64,000 nt of DNA from an uncultured Caulobacterales bacterium (GTDB lineage Bacteria > Pseudomonadota > Alphaproteobacteria > Caulobacterales > Caulobacteraceae). The DNA lies in NCBI GenBank assembly GCA_903837135.1, contig CAILTK010000097.1, positions 30,980 to 94,979 on the forward strand. Direction: 5' to 3'. Under the pieces are notes generated by a model. That model had not been told where the DNA came from. It saw only the letters and a list, made by a program, of their open reading frames with translations, and made no database searches. Numbering within the stretch: position 1 is the stretch's first letter; every line of letters starts with the position of its first letter. The translations under genes were made by a program, and so were the position numbers. Below, piece by piece: positions 34,881 through 43,246 of this stretch.

Positions 34881-36917
34881 ATGAAACACAACGTCCTCGC
34901 TCCGTCCGCCGCGGCGCTCGCCTCGGTGTTCCTGCTCGCCGCCTATGCCCCCGGCGTCGACCTCGCCGGCATGGACAGGAGCGTGGTCCCCGGCGACGAC
35001 TTCTACGCCTACGCCAACGGAGCCTGGGAGAAGACCACCGAGATTCCCGCGGATCGCGCCAGCTGGGGCACGGGCGCCGAATTGTCGGAGCTGACCGACA
35101 AGCGGGTGTCCGAGCTGATCCAGACCGCCGGCGCCGCCAAGGGGCCCGAAGCCAGGAAGATCGCCGACTACTACGCCAGCTACATCGACGAAGCGGGCAT
35201 AGAGGCCAAGGGCCTGGCGCCGCTGAAACCGACCCTGGCGAAGATCGCCGCCATCGCCGATCACAAAGCCCTCTCGGCCTATCTGGGCTCGACCCTGCGC
35301 GCCGACGTGGACGTGCTGAACGCCACGGCGCTGCGCACCGACAATCTGTTCGGCCTGTGGGTGGCCGCCGACCTCAAGACGCCGACCCGGTATTCGCCCT
35401 ACCTGCTCCAGGGCGGCCTCAGCCTGCCCAACCGCGAGTATTATCTGGCGACCACCCCGCGAATGCAGGCGATCCGCGACGCCTTCAAAGCCCACGTGGC
35501 GCGGATGTTCGAGCTGACCGGGGTCTCGCCCGCCGAGGCGCAGGCGAAGGCGGCGCATGTCTTCGCCCTGGAGGACAAGATCGCCCACACCCACGGCTCG
35601 TTGACCGAGGCGGAGGATCCGGAGAAGGGCTACAACCCCTGGAGCCGGGCCGACTTCGACGCCAAGGCCGCGGGTATCGACTGGGGCGCCTACTTCGGCG
35701 CCGCCGCACTGGGGTCGCAGGCACGGTTCGTGGTCTGGCAGCCGCAAGCCGTGATCGGCGAGGCCGCGCTGGCGGGCTCGGAGCCGCTGGACGCCTGGAA
35801 GGACTATCTGAGCTTCCATCTGATCGACCGTAACGCCGGCCTCTTGCCCAAGGCCTTCGTCGACGAGCGGTTCGCGTTCTACGGCAAGACCCTGTCGGGC
35901 ACGCCGCAACTGACCGCGCGCTGGAAGCGCGGCGTGTCTGCGGTCAACGCCGCCCTCGGCGAGGCCGTCGGCAAGCTCTATGTCGCCAAATACTTCCCGC
36001 CCGCCGACAAGGCCGCGGTGCAGGCGATGGTGAAGAATCTGCTGCGCGCCTTCGACCGGCGGATCGACGCTCTGGATTGGATGAGCCCGGCGACCAAGAC
36101 CGAGGCGCACGCCAAGCTGGCGACGCTAAAGGTGGGAGTCGGCTATCCCGATCACTGGCGCGACTATTCCGGACTCAGGGTGGTCAAGGGCGACGCTCTG
36201 GGCAACGCCTGGCGGGCCTCGCTGTTCGACACGCACCAGAAAATCGCCAAGCTCGGCAAGCCGGTCGACCGCGGCGAGTGGGTGATGAACCCGCAACTTG
36301 TCAACGCCGTGAACCTGCCGGTGTTGAACGCCCTGAACTTCCCCGCCGCCATCCTGCAGCCGCCCTACTTCAATCCGAACTCGCCGGACGCGGTGAACTA
36401 TGGCGCGACCGGCGCCACCATCGGCCATGAGGTCAGCCACAGCTTCGACAACGAGGGCTCGCAGTTCGACAGCCATGGGCGGATGCGCAACTGGTGGACC
36501 CCCGCCGACTTCGCCCACTTCAAGGCCTCGGGCGCGGCCCTGGCGCGGGAGTTCGACACCTATCATCCCTTCCCGGACGTGGCCGTGAACGGCGAGCAGA
36601 CCCTGGGCGAGAACATCGCCGACGTGGCGGGTCTGTCGGCGGCCTACGACGCCTACCGGATGGCGTCGGGCGGGAAGCAAGGGCCCGAACGGCAGGGCTT
36701 CACCGGCGACCAGCAGTTCTTCATCGCCTTCGCCCAATCCTGGCGCACCAAGGCCCGCGAGGCCGCCTTGCGCCAGCAGGTGCTGACCGACGGACACGCG
36801 CCGTCCCAGTACCGTGCGGTGACCCTGCGCAACCTCGACGCCTGGTATCCGGCGTTCAACGTCAAACCGGGCGAGAAACTCTACCTCTCGCCGCAGGATC
36901 GGGTGAAGGTCTGGTAG
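34881..36917 (+). CDS. M13 family zinc metallopeptidase (PepO/neprilysin-like)
   Basis: 678 residues. Signal peptide at 1-22. The zinc site is [13 protein letters not shown] (HExxH, about residue 515) with the downstream ligand in [10 protein letters not shown] (ExxxD, about 577). [19 protein letters not shown] and the NEGSQFD segment are further M13 signatures. The protein is full length, but the usual terminal CxxW is KVW without the cysteine. The signal peptide ends LLAAYAPG: relatives are often lipoproteins with LLAAC, so here the lipobox Cys appears replaced by Tyr (TAT, one base from TGT). It degrades oligopeptides in the periplasm. It stands alone. Confidence 0.92.
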   Translation: MKHNVLAPSAAALASVFLLAAYAPGVDLAGMDRSVVPGDDFYAYANGAWEKTTEIPADRASWGTGAELSELTDKRVSELIQTAGAAKGPEARKIADYYASYIDEAGIEAKGLAPLKPTLAKIAAIADHKALSAYLGSTLRADVDVLNATALRTDNLFGLWVAADLKTPTRYSPYLLQGGLSLPNREYYLATTPRMQAIRDAFKAHVARMFELTGVSPAEAQAKAAHVFALEDKIAHTHGSLTEAEDPEKGYNPWSRADFDAKAAGIDWGAYFGAAALGSQARFVVWQPQAVIGEAALAGSEPLDAWKDYLSFHLIDRNAGLLPKAFVDERFAFYGKTLSGTPQLTARWKRGVSAVNAALGEAVGKLYVAKYFPPADKAAVQAMVKNLLRAFDRRIDALDWMSPATKTEAHAKLATLKVGVGYPDHWRDYSGLRVVKGDALGNAWRASLFDTHQKIAKLGKPVDRGEWVMNPQLVNAVNLPVLNALNFPAAILQPPYFNPNSPDAVNYGATGATIGHEVSHSFDNEGSQFDSHGRMRNWWTPADFAHFKASGAALAREFDTYHPFPDVAVNGEQTLGENIADVAGLSAAYDAYRMASGGKQGPERQGFTGDQQFFIAFAQSWRTKAREAALRQQVLTDGHAPSQYRAVTLRNLDAWYPAFNVKPGEKLYLSPQDRVKVW

Positions 36918-36932
36918 TCCGCGAACGATAAG

Positions 36933-36950
36933 GGTGACGCATCCGTCACC
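36933..36950. promoter_or_regulatory. Palindrome upstream of the P450 gene
   Basis: GGTGACG-CATC-CGTCACC is an 18-bp interrupted palindrome with perfect 7-bp arms, 14 bp upstream of the -35 element. It may be an operator, or the end structure of the M13 peptidase transcript (no T-run). Confidence 0.45.
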
Positions 36951-36963
36951 TTCGACCTTGCCT

Positions 36964-36988
36964 TTGACGCGGCGCGCGCGCCTAATCT
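36964..36988 (+). promoter_or_regulatory. Promoter of the P450 gene
   Basis: TTGACGC (36964-36970), 10 nt, then CCTAATCT (36981-36988) closely matches the Caulobacter housekeeping consensus TTGACGS-N10-14-GCTANAWC. Transcription would start about 30 nt before the ATG. Confidence 0.6.
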
Positions 36989-37025
36989 CGCCTACGCTGG
37001 TGGAGCAAGCCGGGAGGAGACGGAC

Positions 37026-38288
37026 ATGGACGACGGCCACATCGACAAACAGGCCGCAGCGCGGGCGCGGGCCTATTCGATGCCGCTCGAGGAGATCGAT
37101 CCGGCGACGCCCGAACTGTTCCGCGACGATGTGATGTGGCCCTATTTCGAGCGGCTTCGAAAGGAGGCGCCGGTCCACTACCAGGCCGAGCACGAGTTCG
37201 GCCCCTACTGGTCGATCACCCGCTACAACGACATCATGGCGGTCGACACCGACCATGCGTCCTTCTCGTCCGAGCCCTCGATCACCATCGCGGACCCCAA
37301 GGACGACTTCAAGCTGCCGATGTTCATCGCCATGGACCCGCCCAAGCACGACGCGCAGCGCAAGACCGTCAGTCCGATCGTGGCCGGTCCCAACCTGCAG
37401 GCGCTGGAGCCGATCATCCGCGAACGCGCCGGCAAGATCCTGGACGAGCTTCCGATCGGCGAGGAGTTCGACTGGGTCGACAAGGTGTCGATCGAACTGA
37501 CCACCATGACCCTGGCCACCCTGTTCGACTTTCCGTGGGAGGATCGGCGCAAGCTGACCCGCTGGTCGGATGTGGCGACCGCCGGCCCCAACACCGCCTT
37601 CTTCAGCAGCCCCGAGACCGCCGAGGACGAGCGCCGCGCCGAGCTGTTCGAGTGCGTCGACTATTTCATGCGGCTGTGGAACGAGCGGGTGAACGCCCCG
37701 CCGAAGGGCGACCTGATCTCCATGCTGGCCCACGGCGAATCCACCCGGAACATGGACCGGATGGAGTATCTCGGGAACCTGATCCTCTTGATCGTCGGCG
37801 GCAACGACACCACCCGCAACTCGATCAGCGGCAGCGTGCTGGCGCTCAATCAGTTCCCGGACGAATACCGCAAGCTGAAGGCGGATCCCGAGGCGATGAT
37901 CCCGTCGATGGTGTCGGAGACCATCCGCTGGCAGACCCCCCTGGCCCACATGCGCCGCAACGCCACGCGGGACGTGGAGATCGGCGGCAAGACCATCAGG
38001 AAGGGCGACAAGGTGATCATGTGGTACGTTTCGGGCAACCGGGACGAAGAGGTGATCGAGCGTCCCAACGACTATTGGATCGACCGGCCCAACGTGCGCC
38101 GCCATCTGTCGTTCGGCTTCGGCATCCACCGCTGCGTCGGCAATCGGCTGGCCGAGCTGCAGCTGAAGATCATCTGGGAGGAGATCCTCAAGCGCTTCTC
38201 CACCATCGAGGTGGTCGGCGAGCCGCGCCGGGTGCTGTCGAGCTTCGTCAAGGGCTATGAGACCTTGCCGGTGATCATCCGCGCCTGA
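37026..38288 (+). CDS. Cytochrome P450, CYP153-like alkane/fatty acid hydroxylase
   Basis: 420 residues. The heme-binding loop is FGFGIHRCVGNRLAE (Cys near 363). The I-helix oxygen motif is LLIVGGNDTTRNSI and the K-helix ExxR is ETIRW. GGNDTTRNSISGSVLALNQ and the C-terminal FVKGYETLPV are patterns I associate with CYP153 terminal alkane hydroxylases; other bacterial CYPs share parts of these. Such enzymes need a ferredoxin and a reductase, and neither gene is adjacent. GGAGGAGA precedes the ATG. The 3' end overlaps the convergent WYL regulator gene by 14 nt. Confidence 0.87.
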   Translation: MDDGHIDKQAAARARAYSMPLEEIDPATPELFRDDVMWPYFERLRKEAPVHYQAEHEFGPYWSITRYNDIMAVDTDHASFSSEPSITIADPKDDFKLPMFIAMDPPKHDAQRKTVSPIVAGPNLQALEPIIRERAGKILDELPIGEEFDWVDKVSIELTTMTLATLFDFPWEDRRKLTRWSDVATAGPNTAFFSSPETAEDERRAELFECVDYFMRLWNERVNAPPKGDLISMLAHGESTRNMDRMEYLGNLILLIVGGNDTTRNSISGSVLALNQFPDEYRKLKADPEAMIPSMVSETIRWQTPLAHMRRNATRDVEIGGKTIRKGDKVIMWYVSGNRDEEVIERPNDYWIDRPNVRRHLSFGFGIHRCVGNRLAELQLKIIWEEILKRFSTIEVVGEPRRVLSSFVKGYETLPVIIRA

Positions 38289-38991
38289 CCGCGGGGCGCC
38301 GGGCGGCGGCCTGCTCGCGCATGCTGGCCTCCCAACGGCGCCTGAGCGTTCCGACCGGAGTCGCGAACCGCGCCTCGTGCACCTCGAGCGACGTGATCCG
38401 ATCGGTGCGGAAGTGGCGGAAGTCGTTCCTGAGTTCGCACCAGGCGGCGACGATGCGGGTCTCTTCGGAATAGCCGAGCATGATCGGCCAGATGGTCCGC
38501 TCGGTCGGTCGGCCGTCCATGTCGGTGTAGGCGATGCCGAGCTTGCGCCGGTCGCGGATCGCCGCGCGCACCTGAGCCCCGTCGAACGAGTCGGTCGGCG
38601 GCCGTCGGAAGAACATCGGCCGGAGGTTGGCGTCGAGCAGCACCGGACGCAGGTGGGCGGGCACCGCCTCGGTGAGCTTGGCGATCAGATCCTGCGCGCC
38701 GCGGGCGAGGGCCGCGTCGCCGCGTTGCGCCACCCAGGCGGCGCCCAACACCGCGGCCTCCAGTTCGTCCGCCGTCAGCATCAGCGGCGGCATATCGAAA
38801 TCGCTGTCGAGCAGATAGCCGGCCCCGGCCTCGCCGCGGATCGGCACGCGCTGGGCGACGAGTTCGGCCACGTCGCGGTAGAGGGTGCGCAAGGACACGC
38901 CGAGCTCCTCGGCGAGTTCGCCCCCGGTCACCATGCGCCGCTTGCGGCGCAGGATCTGGATGATCTGGAACAGCCGTTCGGTCCGTCGCAT
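38275..38991 (-). CDS. WYL-domain transcriptional regulator (YafY family)
   Basis: 238 residues. The N-terminal winged helix is MRRTERLFQIIQIL followed by ELAEELGVSLRTLYRDVAEL (recognition helix), typical HTH_11. The WYL domain follows (IAYTDMDGRPTERTIWPIML near 150, then the WCELRNDFRHFRTDRI segment), which binds a ligand or nucleic acid. ATG 38991 has GGGGGAGAAAA upstream; an in-frame ATG at 39012 would add seven residues. It is divergent from the GST gene with about 80 bp between, the common layout for a regulator and its target. It shares 14 nt with the convergent P450 gene. Confidence 0.88.
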   Translation of the reverse strand: MRRTERLFQIIQILRRKRRMVTGGELAEELGVSLRTLYRDVAELVAQRVPIRGEAGAGYLLDSDFDMPPLMLTADELEAAVLGAAWVAQRGDAALARGAQDLIAKLTEAVPAHLRPVLLDANLRPMFFRRPPTDSFDGAQVRAAIRDRRKLGIAYTDMDGRPTERTIWPIMLGYSEETRIVAAWCELRNDFRHFRTDRITSLEVHEARFATPVGTLRRRWEASMREQAAARRPAVRRG

Positions 38992-39001
38992 ATTTTCTCC
39001 C

Positions 39002-39022
39002 CCTACTGCCATCCTACTGCCA
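39002..39022. promoter_or_regulatory. Direct repeat between WYL regulator and GST genes
   Basis: CCTACTGCCA occurs twice with one base between, giving an 11-bp period, one turn of the helix. It sits between the divergent starts and is a candidate binding site of the WYL regulator. Confidence 0.45.
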
Positions 39023-39071
39023 ACAAGCTCTCAGCAGACGGGTTCTACCGTCAAGTCTCACGAACGGAGAG

Positions 39072-39800
39072 ATGACGATGACCACGCTTTACGGATGGGG
39101 GCCGATGTTCGGCGAACAGAGCTCGAGCCCCTTCGTGTTGAAGACCGACGTCCAGCTGCAGATGCTGGGCGTCGCCTTCACCCGCAAGACCGCCGACCTG
39201 GAGACGGTGAAGAAGCACAAGGCCCCCTACGTCGAGGACGACGGCGTGGTCATCGAGGATTCCACCTTCATCCGCTGGCATTTCGAAACCAAGCTGGGCC
39301 GCGACCTCGACGCCGGCCTCACGCCGGAGCAGCGCGGCCAAGCCTGGGCGCTCGAGCGCATGCTCGAGGACCGGCTCAACCTGATCATGGTCTGTGAACG
39401 CTGGCTGGAGGACGCCAACTTCGTCAAGGGACCGATTCAGTTCTTCGCCGACGTCCCCGAACCGGCGCGCAAACCGCTGGTCGACGAGGTCCGGGCCCGG
39501 ATCCGCGGCTCGATGCAGGGCCACGGCATCGGACGGCATTCCCGCGGCGAACGGCTGCAGCTGGCCGCCCGAGACGTGGCGGCGGTCTCCCAGGCGCTCG
39601 GCGACAAGGCCTTCCTGTTCGGCGATGCGCCGACCGCGGCGGATGCGATGGCCTATGGCGGACTGACCTCGTGCGGCGCGCGGTTCTTCGACTCGCCGCT
39701 GGTGGCCTTCGTCGACAGCCACGCCAACCTTCGGCCCTACCTGGCGCGGATGGAGGCCCGTTTCTTCAGCGACGCCGAGTGGACCGCGGCGGCCGCCTGA
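39072..39800 (+). CDS. Glutathione S-transferase family protein
   Basis: 242 residues. A thioredoxin-like N-terminal domain (TLYGWGPMFGEQSSSPFVLK) has the cis-Pro region at KAPYVEDDGVVIEDSTFI. The C-terminal helical domain contains FLFGDAPTAADAMAYG, the N-capping box and hydrophobic-staple motif of GSTs. The sequence resembles the failed-axon-connections/metaxin-like group found in proteobacteria. The catalytic Ser/Cys is not obvious. Substrate is unknown. GGAGAG lies before the ATG (39072); ATG 39078 is an alternative. Divergence from the WYL regulator suggests control by it. Confidence 0.85.
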   Translation: MTMTTLYGWGPMFGEQSSSPFVLKTDVQLQMLGVAFTRKTADLETVKKHKAPYVEDDGVVIEDSTFIRWHFETKLGRDLDAGLTPEQRGQAWALERMLEDRLNLIMVCERWLEDANFVKGPIQFFADVPEPARKPLVDEVRARIRGSMQGHGIGRHSRGERLQLAARDVAAVSQALGDKAFLFGDAPTAADAMAYGGLTSCGARFFDSPLVAFVDSHANLRPYLARMEARFFSDAEWTAAAA

Positions 39801-40031
39801 CCCGACGCTCCCCCCATCCACCACATTCCAAACGCCGGCGAAGTGAAAGGGGCGCGCCGCGCAATCCCATGCCCTCACCCGAATCGCGTGTCATTTTGGC
39901 CACGGAAATTCATACCGAACCTTCGAACGCAGCCTGAGGCCGGCTTTCATCACACCGTCGCAATCGGGTGACCTCGCCGTCACAGCTTCGCTCTAGCTAC
40001 CCCCTCCTTCGAGAGCTGTGGGGATGCCAGC

Positions 40032-42629
40032 GTGCGGTTGAAGCTTGGGATGTTGGGCGCCGTGAGCGCCGTGGTCATGACGGCCGCGGCCGCCCACGCC
40101 GCCGAGGCGCAGACGGCCCTGGGGGTCCCTTCGTCGACGCCTGACACGCCCGTGCAGGAGATCACCGTCACCGCCCAGTTCCGCGAGCAGAAGCTCGTCG
40201 ACGTGCCGATCACGCTGACCGCCCTGACCGGCAAACAGCTGGCCGACTACGGCGTGCAGGACCTGCACGACCTGTCCCTGCACACGCCGGGCTTCTATGT
40301 GCAGAACCAGTCGGTGAACGATCCCGGCATCGTCATGCGCGGCGTCACCGACGACTCCACCGACCCCACCGACGAACCGCGCGTCTCGATCTTCCAGGAC
40401 GGGGTCTATATCTCGCAAATTCCCGCGGCCAACGTCGCCCTCTTCGACATCGAGCGGGTGGAGGTGGCGAAGGGCCCCCAGACGGCCCTCTATGGCCGCG
40501 CGGCGCTCACCGGTGCGGTCAACATCGTCGACAACAAGGCGACAGAGAAAGGGTTCGACTGGACCTTCACCGCCGAAGCCGGAAATTTCAACGACCACCT
40601 GCTCTCGGGCATGGTGAACCTTCCGCTGGGCGACAGCTTCGCCATCCGCATCGCCGGCTATGACGACGAGCGCGATGGCTACATCAAGAACGTGCTCGGC
40701 GGCGACGCCCTGAACGGCGTCAGCGCCCGCGCAGGCCGCATCGCCCTCAACTATCGGCCGAATGCGCGATTCAGCGACGACCTGATCGTGAACTTCGAAG
40801 ACGACAACCCATCGGGCACGGACTTCAAGAACACCACCTTCTCTCCGTCCAACCCGACCACCGGCCAGGTGCTCGGGACCCTCAGCCCGTTCTCCTCGGC
40901 GGCGCTGGACGGCGCGCCGGGGCTCGACAAGGGCGCCCAGCCGCACGTCAATCGCACCATCGAAAGCGTGACCAACATCCTGACCTACAGGATCAGCGAC
41001 GCCCTCAAGCTGACCTCGACCTCGGCCTTCCGCCATTACTACGGCAAGGAACTGTTCGACCCCGACGGCTTCTCCTTCCCGATCCTCACCGGACTCAGCA
41101 GCGGCCACGGCTCCGAGATCAGCCAGGACTTCCGATTGAACTACGATCCGGGCGGCAAGGTCTCGGGCGTGATCGGCTTCAGCGCGTTCGGCGACAACGA
41201 GCAGGGCACGACCGCCCTGGCCTTCGACGAGCCCCTGGCCCTGGCCCTCGTCACCGGCGTGCTCAACCGCACCAATCCCAACGCCGGACCGGTCAGCGCC
41301 TACACCAGCGCTCCGCTCGAAGCCGCCGAGATCCAGGGCCTGCTGAAGAGCGTCGGGCTGAACGTCTCCTCCGCGGAACTGTCGGGGATCGCCGCCAACC
41401 TGAACGCCAATCAGGCGCACCTGGAAAGCGCGACGGTCGGCAGCCACACCGAGGCCTACGACCTCTATGCGGACGGGACCTACCGTCTGACCGACAAGAT
41501 CGAGATCACCGGCGGCGTCCGCTATTCCTACGAGAACAAGACCTCCAAATACGCGGGCTCGGTCGCGTCGCGCTCGATCCTTGGCGGGCTGATCGGCGTG
41601 ACCGATCTGGCGGCGGCGGCGAAGCTCAATCCGGCCTCCACCGGCAACTGCACCCTGCCGCCGGTGCTCGCCGCCAATCAGGCCTGCCAGATCCTGGCTG
41701 GTCTCGCCGCCCCGGGCGCGACCAGCCTCGCCTTCCCCGCCGCCTTGCCGCTGTTCGCCGACCAGGCGCAACCCACCGCCGGCAACGGCCAGAAGAACGG
41801 CGCCGCCCTCAGCGACTCGGGCTTCGCCGGCAACATCACCGCCCGCTACATCTTTTCACCGGACCTGAACGTCTACGCCCTCTATTCGCGCGGACGCCGG
41901 CCGGAAGTCCTTGCGGCGCTGGCGCCCTCCACGCCGTTCGGCGCGGCCCGGTTCAAGACGGCTCCCGCCGAGACCATCGACAATGTCGAGGGCGGGGTGA
42001 AGGCCCGCCTCCTGGGGGGAAAACTCAGCTTCGACGGCGCCGTCTATTACGACGACTACCAGCACTTCCAGACCACCATCCTGCAGGGGTCGCAGTTCGT
42101 CACCACCGACGCCGGCGACCAGACCGCGTACGGGTTCGAAGGCCAGGGCGCCTGGAAGGTCACGCCGATGACCGACCTGTTCGCCACCTACACCTACACC
42201 CACGCCCGGTTCACCAACTCCATCTTCGACGGCAACCACCCGCGTCTGACGCCGGACCATGTGTTCACCCTCGGCGGCTCCTTCCGCGTCGCGGCTCTCG
42301 GCGGCGTGTTCGATCTGCGCCCGAACTGGCGCTGGCAGTCCAAGGTGTTCTTCAACCCGGACAACGGCAACCCGGCCATTCAGGCGGAGGAGGGGCCGCT
42401 GATCGCGCCGATCCAGTTCAACCAGTTCCAGAAAGCCTACAGCCTGGTCGACCTCAGCCTCAGCTATGCGCCGCGGGGCGGAAACTGGTCGGTCAAGGCC
42501 TTCGCCACCAACCTCACCAACACCCGGTATCTGAAGGATTCCGGCAATACCGGTTCGGACATCGGCCTGCCCACCGACATCCCGGGCGAGCCGCGCCTCT
42601 ATGGCCTATCAGTCACAATTCACCGCTAG
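40032..42629 (+). CDS. TonB-dependent outer membrane receptor
   Basis: 865 residues. Signal peptide (cleavage near AHA-AEAQ), then a TonB box-like VQEITVTAQ. The plug domain (about 55-165) has the DIERVEVAKGPQTALYGR motif. A 22-strand barrel follows, and the sequence ends LYGLSVTIHR. Several surface loops are long, including a Cys-containing Ala/Pro-rich loop near 535-600. It belongs to the large group of receptors in Caulobacterales/Sphingomonadales often tied to plant-derived aromatic or sugar uptake; the ligand is unknown. The start is GTG 40032, with GGGG about 12 nt before it; ATG 40050 is possible. The last 21 nt overlap the convergent VOC gene. Confidence 0.9.
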   Translation: MRLKLGMLGAVSAVVMTAAAAHAAEAQTALGVPSSTPDTPVQEITVTAQFREQKLVDVPITLTALTGKQLADYGVQDLHDLSLHTPGFYVQNQSVNDPGIVMRGVTDDSTDPTDEPRVSIFQDGVYISQIPAANVALFDIERVEVAKGPQTALYGRAALTGAVNIVDNKATEKGFDWTFTAEAGNFNDHLLSGMVNLPLGDSFAIRIAGYDDERDGYIKNVLGGDALNGVSARAGRIALNYRPNARFSDDLIVNFEDDNPSGTDFKNTTFSPSNPTTGQVLGTLSPFSSAALDGAPGLDKGAQPHVNRTIESVTNILTYRISDALKLTSTSAFRHYYGKELFDPDGFSFPILTGLSSGHGSEISQDFRLNYDPGGKVSGVIGFSAFGDNEQGTTALAFDEPLALALVTGVLNRTNPNAGPVSAYTSAPLEAAEIQGLLKSVGLNVSSAELSGIAANLNANQAHLESATVGSHTEAYDLYADGTYRLTDKIEITGGVRYSYENKTSKYAGSVASRSILGGLIGVTDLAAAAKLNPASTGNCTLPPVLAANQACQILAGLAAPGATSLAFPAALPLFADQAQPTAGNGQKNGAALSDSGFAGNITARYIFSPDLNVYALYSRGRRPEVLAALAPSTPFGAARFKTAPAETIDNVEGGVKARLLGGKLSFDGAVYYDDYQHFQTTILQGSQFVTTDAGDQTAYGFEGQGAWKVTPMTDLFATYTYTHARFTNSIFDGNHPRLTPDHVFTLGGSFRVAALGGVFDLRPNWRWQSKVFFNPDNGNPAIQAEEGPLIAPIQFNQFQKAYSLVDLSLSYAPRGGNWSVKAFATNLTNTRYLKDSGNTGSDIGLPTDIPGEPRLYGLSVTIHR

Positions 42630-43175
42630 AGCACGCTCCTGATCTCCAGCGCCACCCCTGACCCTTGTCGCGGCGGCGTGGCGGGTATCGCCGGGGGCGC
42701 CCAACGGACGGGTCAGGGCGGCGAACTCGAGCATCACCCCGTTGGGATCGGTGAAATAGACCGAGCGCACGAAGACGCCCGCGTGCGGTTCGCGCGCCAC
42801 GCCGAGCTCGGAGTCGTCGTGGTTCACCACCACCGGCAGCACCGGCACGCCCGCCGCCTCGAGCCGGGCGCAATAGTCCTCGAGCTGGGCCTCGTCGACG
42901 GTGAAGGCCACGTGGTTCATCGATCCGACCACGGTCTTGGGCTTGGACGGAAAATGCTCGACCGAGGCCACACCCGGGGCGCCCTCGGTGACGTCGGGCC
43001 ACCAGAAGAAGGCGAGCAGGGAGCCGCCGCCGCAGTCGAAGAAGAAATGCTGTCCGCCGTCGGCCAGGGCCACGGTCTTGACCAGCGGCATGTCGAGCAC
43101 TTCGGTGTAGAAGCGTTGCGTCTCCGCCATGTCGCGGCAGACCAGAGCCAGATGATTGATGCCTTGGGTACGCAT
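42609..43175 (-). CDS. VOC family protein (glyoxalase/dioxygenase fold)
   Basis: 188 residues. Two beta-alpha-beta-beta-beta modules: INHLALVCRDMAETQRFYTEV starts the first with a metal-ligand His, and MNHVAFTVDEAQLEDYCARL starts the second. SVYFTDPNGVMLEFAA supplies the closing Glu ligand. The family includes lyases, dioxygenases and resistance proteins; this one could be a ring-cleaving or isomerising enzyme. AGGAGG precedes ATG 43175; the frame further upstream is antisense to the tyrosinase gene and not real. The C-terminal ~25 residues extend beyond the usual fold and overlap the TonB receptor gene end by 21 nt. Confidence 0.87.
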   Translation of the reverse strand: MRTQGINHLALVCRDMAETQRFYTEVLDMPLVKTVALADGGQHFFFDCGGGSLLAFFWWPDVTEGAPGVASVEHFPSKPKTVVGSMNHVAFTVDEAQLEDYCARLEAAGVPVLPVVVNHDDSELGVAREPHAGVFVRSVYFTDPNGVMLEFAALTRPLGAPGDTRHAAATRVRGGAGDQERALAVNCD

Positions 43176-43246
43176 GCGCGATCCTCCTGGTCGGACCAGC
43201 GTTCCATTCCCGGGCCGCGGCGTCAACGGCGACGCGGCGGAAGGGC

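Noticed and set aside
34716..36110. N-terminal extension of the LLM oxidoreductase frame to about 800 residues
   Set aside because: The extra part is antisense to the M13 peptidase gene; the family starts at the ATG used here.
36126..38129. A 667-codon minus-strand frame under the M13 peptidase and P450 genes
   Set aside because: Shadow of two real genes; no recognisable motif, biased composition.
39968..39983. GTGAC-N6-GTCAC as a CRP/FNR site upstream of the TonB receptor
   Set aside because: The spacing between GTGA and TCAC is 8, not 6, and arms are only 5 bp; too weak to call.
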